From the NCBI GenBank assembly GCA_023052935.1, contig CM041292.1, positions 77,819,669-77,883,668 of the forward strand: 64,000 nucleotides of DNA, written 5' to 3'. Shown here piece by piece: positions 56,873 to 64,000 of the stretch. A program made the position numbers and the translations under genes. Below the pieces are notes generated by a model, which made no database searches, had not been told where the DNA came from, and saw only the letters and a program-made list of their open reading frames with translations. This DNA comes from Piezodorus guildinii. Its lineage: Eukaryota > Arthropoda > Insecta > Hemiptera > Pentatomidae. Positions within the stretch are counted from its first letter, which is position 1. Each line of letters starts with the position of its first letter.

Positions 56873-59800
56873 GTAAAAAGGGAATAAATAACAAAACCAA
56901 TTTCGAAAGGAATCTGAAGTTTCCACAAAAAAACAACCGATCAACTTTAAATACATTCTTTTTAATCAAACTACCTCCTCTTTCAATTTAATTATCAATC
57001 ACTAATTTTGAATTAATGACATAGATCAAGAACTCAATAATTTTAAAAAAAATAAGAAACACAATCTGTAAAGAAAATAATACTAGATAGAGAATAAAAT
57101 TTCTTTCGTCTAGGGAAGATTAAACCCCAGGGGAAGATTTAATGACAATAAAAAATTCAAGACAGTGAAAAAACTATAATTACCGTAGAACAAGGGGATG
57201 GTAGCTGTACATCAGAAGTTTTTAAAATGCTAATGAATTTATTGAAGATAAATATACAAGTTAGAAAATCAATAACATTTACTTACTTACTTGCTGCTGG
57301 AAATAGTATTAATTCTAAATACCATAATGAGATGCAACTAACAAGTAACATTAGATAAATTATTAGAAACACGATTCTATAGAATTTTTTATACCTGACA
57401 AACTTCAGTTTAAATTATATTTTAAAAAAAATTTAGAATACTAGGAATATAGTTAAATTTAGAAAGCAGATAGGAAGAGACAAAGTTTGACCAGAATCCA
57501 TGGGGACTAATATCAATCAAAGATGACGCCATTCTATGTGGGTGGTGCATTTGCACAGACAAACCTACGCTGTATATTGTACCTTAAAAAATCAAATAGT
57601 AGTTTGATCCAACTTAAGAATTTATTTGTTTAATTCTGATACGATACCAACTAAGGAACTCAAAAAATCTCAAGATTTAATAAATAATTACACAACCAGA
57701 TTGAATCTAGCAAAGCAATATGAGATTAGATCATGTACTGTCTTACTCAACTGTTACCTGGTTGGTAACCTACTATGACAATACTAAATTATCAAAAGAG
57801 TTTTAGATGAAGAGTAACAAACGGACGGAGAGAATTTTGACAATAGTGATTTTATAAAAAATGAGAGAATTTCTAGAATTCATGTAACGAAGCAATATCT
57901 AATTACTAAGATATAATATAACATTAAAATACCCACGAAGCATACCTCCTACGTCTATCTAATGTCATATTCTTCTCTTTTTTTTTTTTTTCTTTTTTTT
58001 TGTGATAGCAGTTTACAGTCCATTTTCAGTTTAATCAGTTCGGACAATACAAAATTTCAAAATAAAGTTTAGAGAGAACATTTCTTTAAAAATATTTTAA
58101 TTTACTTTAAATAAATTTTTGTTTTCTTTCATTATACTATACTTTATTTATATATGTAGTCGAATAGCAATAGATGCATAGCAATAGACTCTAGAAAAAT
58201 AGAAAGTTCATTCAGAAAGATATAACGTACTAATATGATTTTCCTTGTACGAATATTAAAATAAATTTCTTTAAAAAGTTTTATTGCCTCGAGTTGTGCA
58301 ACATATTTCAGAAATTTAAATTTCTGTCCCGTTTTGATAAGATAAATAATAACTATTTTATATCGAGGAACGAAAATGCAATACTGAAAATATAAAAATA
58401 ACGGAGATAAGAGAAACACGTTGAGACCTCTTCCTCTCCACCATTATAATCGTATTTGAGGGAACTGAAGACGTGTTTGGAATCTTAAAAAGTCCGCTTA
58501 AAAACAAAAATAATAAAAAAGGATAAGCAATTTTTCAAAATGAAATAATTAAGCCATACGTGTTATGCTTTTGCCTTCAAAATAATGATACATACTGAAT
58601 TTCATCAACTCATTTGATCAAAAGAAATACACCTTCTTCGATTTAGAGCATAGTTTTATTATTTTTCAGAAAAAAACGACTAAGTAAAATACAAATTAGA
58701 TACAGACAAAGAACATTAATCAAGAACATGAAAGTACAAAGCTGGAATAATTACGTATTAGTCTGAGTTCAAAAGAAAAATTAATTCCATAAAAGTGTAA
58801 AGAAGGGAGTTAAATATCTAAGGTGAATTCACCACATTTTCAAAATTTCTCAATAAAATAGTTTTCAAACTGATTTTGAACAGAATGTCTTTTATATGAA
58901 TACACTTATTGAGTTATTGAGAAATAGAAAATATATATCCGTCAGGTTAAGTAAATTTTCTTTAGTAATGAGTAATTTTAAATATAAGTATTTTAATTCT
59001 AATATTATTTTCGAGAATATTATTATGATATGTAATTAAACTTGTGTTTAAAAATATTGTAAAAAACCTGGCGATTGATTACGGAATCTGGTTGTATTGG
59101 TTCTAATGTTAAAATTAAAAAATCGAAGATTAAATAAAATTAATCAATGCTATGAATAAGTTGACAAAAGAACGAAACCGAAGAGAACAATACATATATT
59201 CCAATTTTTTTATTTAATAATTTTATTTGCACCAGAAAAAATATATTACAATCAGGAAATGAGTAATATTCCAATTTATTAGCCTACACATATTTAAAGG
59301 GTCTAGAGAAAAATGATTCCATTTTTTCGATTTAAACAATATTACAGCGGTAAGAAATATAAAACAAATTAGATTTACAATAAAACAGTCAAAATTAAAT
59401 TAAAAATGTTTAGACCTGGTTAGAACTATACATTTTTTTTCTATCATAACTTTTAATGAAAGAAGGAATTATTCAGTTTTTACCATGTCCTTCATTTATG
59501 ACTAATAAAATTTTTGAGAAGAGAAATATTCACTTATTTTAGAATAGCCAAGCTATACCGGTTTGGACTTCGATGCGTCAAAAAGTAAACTGATAAAGAA
59601 CAAACATATGCATGACGCAAGAGGGTAAATATCGGGAAAATGTGCTCCTAAGCAATTATAGATATGAATATACATTCTAATGGATAGATATTCTCACTAT
59701 CTTCTTTGTCAAAAACTAAATTTTAGAATTAAAATAAAAACTATAAATGAATAAAACTCTAATCAAAATTACTGAACAAAATGCTAATAATTTGTTTTAC

Positions 59801-60489
59801 AAAATATCGATATCACATAATTATAAAGTAAAAACTACACTTTTCAATGGGAAAAGTACTCAAGCACAAAGCTAATTTTTTTACACATTTTCCAGAAATG
59901 TGTATCGAAGAATTTAAATAAAACTTTCTATCATGTGTCTAATTAGAAGTGTTTGAATGTCAGATACGTCCCATCTTTATTAAAATAGTCTGAAAGAGCT
60001 AAAATGTCGAAATACACAATTATCTTTAATTAGTAGTCATTATTACTAGTAATAAAAATGGATGCACATAAACTAAGAAGGAATTTCACAACTATCGAAA
60101 TAATTACTATATAAATTATGAAGTCATTAAAAGTAATGTAGGATGAAGAAAAAACGCAAAACATAAATACGAAATTCCATAGTACTGAGAATCGTTGCTA
60201 AAAGTAAATATTCCATTAAACTCCTGTAAATATTTGAAATTCATTTGAAATATTAAAATCCTCAAGAAAATATTTGAAGTACCGTTGATGAGAATTATTC
60301 AAATATGATTACTAGGTATTTAAAGGATGAAAATTGTAATTTGATTAATAAGTACACTGTACCAGATTTTTTTAAACAAAAAAAAACCTGAATCCTTACA
60401 AGACATCGACTCTAGGGTTTAGAGTACAGAGATGTGATTTGCAAATGACCGTGCAAAGATGTGTTTAGGTCGAAATCATGTCATCAACC
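56873..60489 (+). other. Long AT-rich stretch, no recognised feature
   Basis: 3.6 kb without a recognisable gene, repeat family or long ORF. A T-rich tract lies at about 57,975-58,000. The longest open frame (58,144-58,419, minus) has composition-driven residues only. Confidence 0.5.
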
Positions 60490-60835
60490 TTCTGATTTTT
60501 TCCTTTATTTTAGGTCACCCATTTTTTAGAGGTTAGGTGGGCATCAGGATGGTCCGCCAAGTAGCCCCACGACTGAAATAATATGTACCTCCACAATCCA
60601 TGAAGGGTCTTGAGCTCAGTACATATAGAGATTCGTAATGTTTCTAGGCCAGCAGCAGTGCAATGGATGATTAGGCCTTGATCACGCTCAGCCGCCAGGT
60701 TTTCCCCCAATTTTGTTTTGGGGACCCACTTTATAGAGAAGGGTCTCCATACTCCATACCCTAGGGTCGCTCCCCGACTGAATTAACAGACTATATAATA
60801 TTCTGCCACAGCCGGGATTCGAACCAAGAACCACT
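60490..60835 (-). repeat. SINE-like repeat with B-box-like head
   Basis: Balanced composition in an AT-rich context. On the minus strand from 60,835: GTGGTTCTTGGTTCGAATCC followed by CGGCTGTGG, a perfect tRNA-type B box (GGTTCGAATCC), then GTATGGAGACCC, GGGTCCCCAAAACAAAATTG, GTGATCAAGGCCTAATCATC and a distal ACTTGGCGGACCATCCTGAT. The A box upstream of the B box is not clear. It shares the GATCAAGGCCTAATCA-like core with the repeat at 2,752-2,995. Confidence 0.55.
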
Positions 60836-61369
60836 AAAATAAGAAATTTAATTATATTATTTGTATTTTTAAGTTATATTCTTGCCTTAGTTACGGTAAA
60901 AAAAAGTTCCTCTTGAATAAGTTGTTTAAAATAATATCAAAGTTTCTATAAAAACAATAGGAAAACAGAATACACCCGTTCACTTTGATATAACGGTGCT
61001 AAAAATAACACGAGATCGGAATGTCTTTAATGTGTTCCATGGACTTTGGCGCATGCCATAACATCTCATTATATTATGCTTGCAGCAGCGACTGTCATAT
61101 GACAATTAGGGAATTCAGTATTGAAAGATTAATAAACATCCCGGCTCATATATTTTATGTGATGATAGAGTTATCGAAGGACAGGAATCCCAACCAATTT
61201 AGTCGCAATAAGCTGCCCTATCCATCAATCACTTCACTATGATGTTTCTCAATTACCCTGAATCGCTCCTCACAATATTTTAGACGTAGAAAGCTATACA
61301 TCCACAGTAAAAAAAAAAAAGTTTAAGCGTGTATTTCCTAATTTACAATTAAATATCATATTATTTTTA
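60836..61369 (+). other. Presumed intron, no recognised feature
   Basis: AT-rich; an unassigned 73-codon ORF at 61,021-61,242 is not called. Confidence 0.35.
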
Positions 61370-61990
61370 TATAATAATAGCAACTCGCCCTTGCTTCGCA
61401 CTGGTGCAATTTAAATGTTGTGTATCTTATGTTTAAAAAACTTCAGTTTGACCAAATTAAAAGTTTATATCTTTGGAATAATGAGTTCATCGTAACGAAA
61501 ATTGCACTTAGCAAGAAAATATTATGTTTATTATATTAATTCTTATATTTAATCATGGGCAGAAATTAGAAACACAGATTGGTCAACAAATCAAAAATTG
61601 GTTGTTTATTTGTTGTGATGTGATTGTTATTATGAGTCGTATTAAGTTTACAGTGGAACTACTATTTTTCGTGAAATTATCTAAAAGTAGAAATAATTAT
61701 TAACAATTATTATTATTTTAGCAACTTACGTACGATTTGGTATATAATATTTTTCTAAAATCTTGATTACTGTTTGGAAGTATATAACCTGTACGATCAC
61801 CATGAATCACCTCATTAATCCACAACGTTACAAACAACATTTGTTAATAAGTTTACGCGCCTATAACATCTTTCTATTAAATTGCCCGACTAATTGTATT
61901 GCATATTAACTTTTCTAAAATCTTGCGCTTTCTAACAGTATATTATACGTTTATGTTATTACTTTTATTTCAGGAATAATTTTTAATCAC
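61370..61990 (+). repeat. Repeat-derived sequence (unknown element plus R2-like fragments)
   Basis: Starts with CAACTCGCCCTTGCTTCGCA then CTGGTGCAAT, a GC-rich motif typical of ends of dispersed insect repeats. R2-like pieces follow: TTTTCTAAAATCTTGATTAC (61,747) and TTTTCTAAAATCTTGCGCTT, then TCTAACAGTATATTATACGT (61,911-61,950). Confidence 0.4.
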
Positions 61991-62098
61991 TTGGTCGCAG
62001 AAATTTATTTTTTCGTTTAAAAAAAGCTAAATTGCAATGATTTACTTAGAACTCGGAAAGAATGACCTTAATGATAGTGAAAACCGTATCAATTCCTT

Positions 62099-62448
62099 CT
62101 TGTGGTTTAGAAGGAGTTAGCGGAAACCAAAATCTTGTGGTTTAGAAGGAGTTAGCGGAAACCAAAATCTTGTGGTTTAGAAGGAGTTAGCGGAAACCAA
62201 AATCTTGTGGTTTAGAAGGAGTTAGCGGAAACCAAAATCTTGTGGTTTAGAAGGAGTTAGCGGAAACCAAAATCTTGTGGTTTAGAAGGAGTTAGCGGAA
62301 ACCAAAATCTTGTGGTTTAGAAGGAGTTAGCGGAAACCAAAATCTTGTGGTTTAGAAGGAGTTAGCGGAAACCAAAATCTTGTGGTTTAGAAGGAGTTAG
62401 CGGAAACCAAAATCTTGTGGTTTAGAAGGAGTTAGCGGAAACCAAAAT
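62099..62448. repeat. Minisatellite, 10 perfect copies of a 35-bp unit
   Basis: The unit begins CTTGTGGTTTAGAAGGAGTT and ends AGCGGAAACCAAAAT. Period 35 bp, TGTGG at 62,101, 62,136 and on to 62,416; exactly 350 bp, with no variant seen. Each unit contains the inverted pair TGGTTT ... AAACCA spaced by 15 bases. Confidence 0.97.
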
Positions 62449-62566
62449 CGCGTTCTCTTTTCATATATAGAAATGATGACATGAACATAACTTGTATTTT
62501 AGGACATGTTGTATGCTCTGTATAAGGCAGTGAAATATATAATATATATATTTTGGTTTTTATATA

Positions 62567-62794
62567 TCTGTGGCGGTCGTGAATAAGTGGTTAAGTCAAA
62601 ATCTTTCATTTTACAGGCGAGTGACTTAAACTTAACGTAATACCCTAAATAGAGTAATTAACATACAGCTTTCATTCCACCTGAAATTTTTCCACCAAGA
62701 AATTAGGTTAACCAATTTAACACGACGTGGGAGACGGTCTGAGGGAGCGATGCGTGGAGTTAACTCTTATCCAGTTTTTCACGACCGCCACAGA
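62567..62794. mobile_element. MITE, 228 bp, TA-flanked
   Basis: Inverted ends TCTGTGGCGGTCGTGAA (left) and its complement TTCACGACCGCCACAGA (right); pairing continues with mismatches for about 6 more bases (TAAGTGG / CCAGTTT). TA on both sides fits a Tc1/mariner-type target duplication, although the AT-rich flank makes exact limits ambiguous. No ORF; a GC-rich 3' half (GACGTGGGAGACGGTCTGAG). Confidence 0.8.
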
Positions 62795-62929
62795 TATTTA
62801 GTGCTTAGTTTCAGACTCACTTAATTAACCATAGATACTTTTTAGAAATGGATATTTTCTTAATATTTAGTCTTACTGTCTCCAACGTATCGCGAACAGT
62901 GCATGATACCGGAGAAGAAATCTACAATT

Positions 62930-63135
62930 AAAAATCAACATAATCTTTACAATCCAAAATCCTTCGTATCCTCAATAAGAATAACAAAATCCTTAATGCT
63001 CCTTACTTTGACAGGAATAAACCCATCCATAACGACCTTAATGTTCCATATGTTGCTGATTTGGCCCAAACCTTTCATAAAAAACTCTATTCCCACTCTG
63101 TCAAACCCTCCGGAAAGCGTCTGAAAAAGGATAGA
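62930..63135 (+). pseudogene. Jockey-like LINE C-terminal fragment
   Basis: From 62,980 one frame reads NNKILNAPYFDRNKPIHNDL then NVPYVADLAQTFHKKLYSHS and KPSGKRLKKDRP, the C-terminal region of Jockey-type ORF2 (ILNAPWFVRN..IHRDL.IP.V...I). A frameshift lies just upstream (SFVSSIRI segment). It matches the KDINVPYAADLARTRYHSFH block of the minus-strand copy at 33.1-33.3 kb. Confidence 0.7.
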
Positions 63136-64000
63136 CCCGAAACCTTCTTATATAGAATACTTTTTGAGCGCTGCCAGTTAGTTTCTCTGCAAGTGTAGCT
63201 TTTCATTATTACTACTTACCTAAAATTACATGTATTCAATAATGCAGATGTCAATTTCAATTAATATTATAACAAAAAAATATAAAAATCAACATAAATC
63301 AGAGGAGCCGTTATCTATCAAAACTTTAAAAAGGACTAAAATTCCAAACTTTGACGGAACTTCCCGCCGAATTTTATCGTATTATTACTATAACAAAGAG
63401 TTTAAATGTGCTCATCAACATCCAGCACGATACAAGTTTCATGTAATGTTTGATAAAACTGACTCACTTTGCAATCATTCCTATTTAAATTATTGAATTT
63501 AGGTGAAATTTATTAAATTGTTCAACTTTTGGGACTAAAAAAACAAAAACATTTCAATGTTATAAGAAGTAAAACAAAAACTAATTATCGTAAACATAAA
63601 AATATATTGGTTCTTCTAACAACAAACCAATCGCGGATGTTCGTTTTAAAATCTGAGATTTTGACAGAGGGGGAGCCAAAATATTATCCTAGAAGTCAAT
63701 TTTATAGAAGTTATTTCGAAAGAATTTCATTACGATTTATTTGTTCTATCAAATAGCTTTAAATGTTTCTGGTTTTCTAATAAAAAATATTTTTTAAATT
63801 AAATTATCTAAACAATAAAAATTATCACGAGGAACTATCAGCAATTAAATCAAATTAGTCATATTGATAAAGTATTAATAAATAAATAAAAAAATAATGA
63901 AAAAAAAGAAATACCAGAACTTTTGTCGATTAAAGATATTTTAGTAAATTCATTGAATTCACAAGAGATTGATCTAAGAGAAGAAAAGAATAAAACACAG
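63136..64000 (+). other. AT-rich sequence without recognised features
   Basis: Several short ORFs of 75-88 codons, lysine/asparagine-rich as expected from composition; nothing recognised. Confidence 0.4.

Noticed and set aside
62099..62448. Regular 35-bp direct repeats, CRISPR-like at first sight
   Set aside because: The units are contiguous with no spacers, and the genome is clearly eukaryotic.

Overview
The window is A+T-rich animal DNA, most likely from an insect. The sap-feeding or true bug type (Hemiptera) is my best guess, resting only on the repeat content, and it is not proven. There is no bacterial-style gene packing, no operon and no rRNA or free-standing tRNA gene. Almost everything that can be recognised is a transposable element or its remains. 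One short G+C-rich block (about 18.84-19.19 kb) stands out as a real host exon: it has a strong Kozak context, a signal peptide, a cysteine pattern like the N-terminal cap of leucine-rich-repeat proteins, and a consensus splice donor exactly on a codon boundary after 60 codons. The following 45 kb shows no further convincing host exon. It is probably the first intron of that gene, filled with repeats.

Layout. 0-12 kb: an RTE-like LINE 3' end, a decayed mariner, a SINE-like unit, copies of two unclassified repeat families (called R1 and R2 here), a decayed Jockey-like fragment, a near-intact mariner (8,228-9,513) and another LINE 3' end. 12-18.6 kb: SINE, R2, LINE fragments, a perfect 134-bp-arm palindrome (14,217-14,511), a LINE 3' region carrying a perfect 268-bp tandem duplication, a decayed mariner and an inverted R1 copy. 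18.8-19.2 kb: the host exon. 19.2-36 kb: presumed intron with an old tandem duplication, four SINE copies, two copies of repeat R3, microsatellites and a Jockey-like fragment. 36-43 kb: R2 and R4 copies, a TIR element (37,606-38,293), and a 5'-truncated LINE flanked by two nearly identical 320-bp repeats. 46-53.5 kb: a nest in which an R2 copy is split by a full-length, apparently intact I-like LINE (46,242-51,866, 12-bp target duplication) and by an internally deleted mariner (52,583-53,481). 54-64 kb: a mariner fragment, another R2 copy, a long featureless AT-rich stretch, a SINE-like unit, a 10 x 35 bp perfect minisatellite, a 228-bp MITE and a Jockey-like fragment.

Functionally the only candidates for present activity are the I-like LINE (ORF1 with a CCHC knuckle; ORF2 with APE endonuclease, RT, RNase H and a C-terminal zinc motif) and the 339-residue mariner transposase at 8.3-9.3 kb, which could in principle act in trans on the deleted copy at 52.6 kb because their termini match. 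The LINE lies in the sense orientation of the presumed host intron. R2 ends carry AG|GTAAGT, a consensus splice-donor sequence, so these copies are possible sources of cryptic splicing. All family names rest on reading motifs by eye; no database search was possible.
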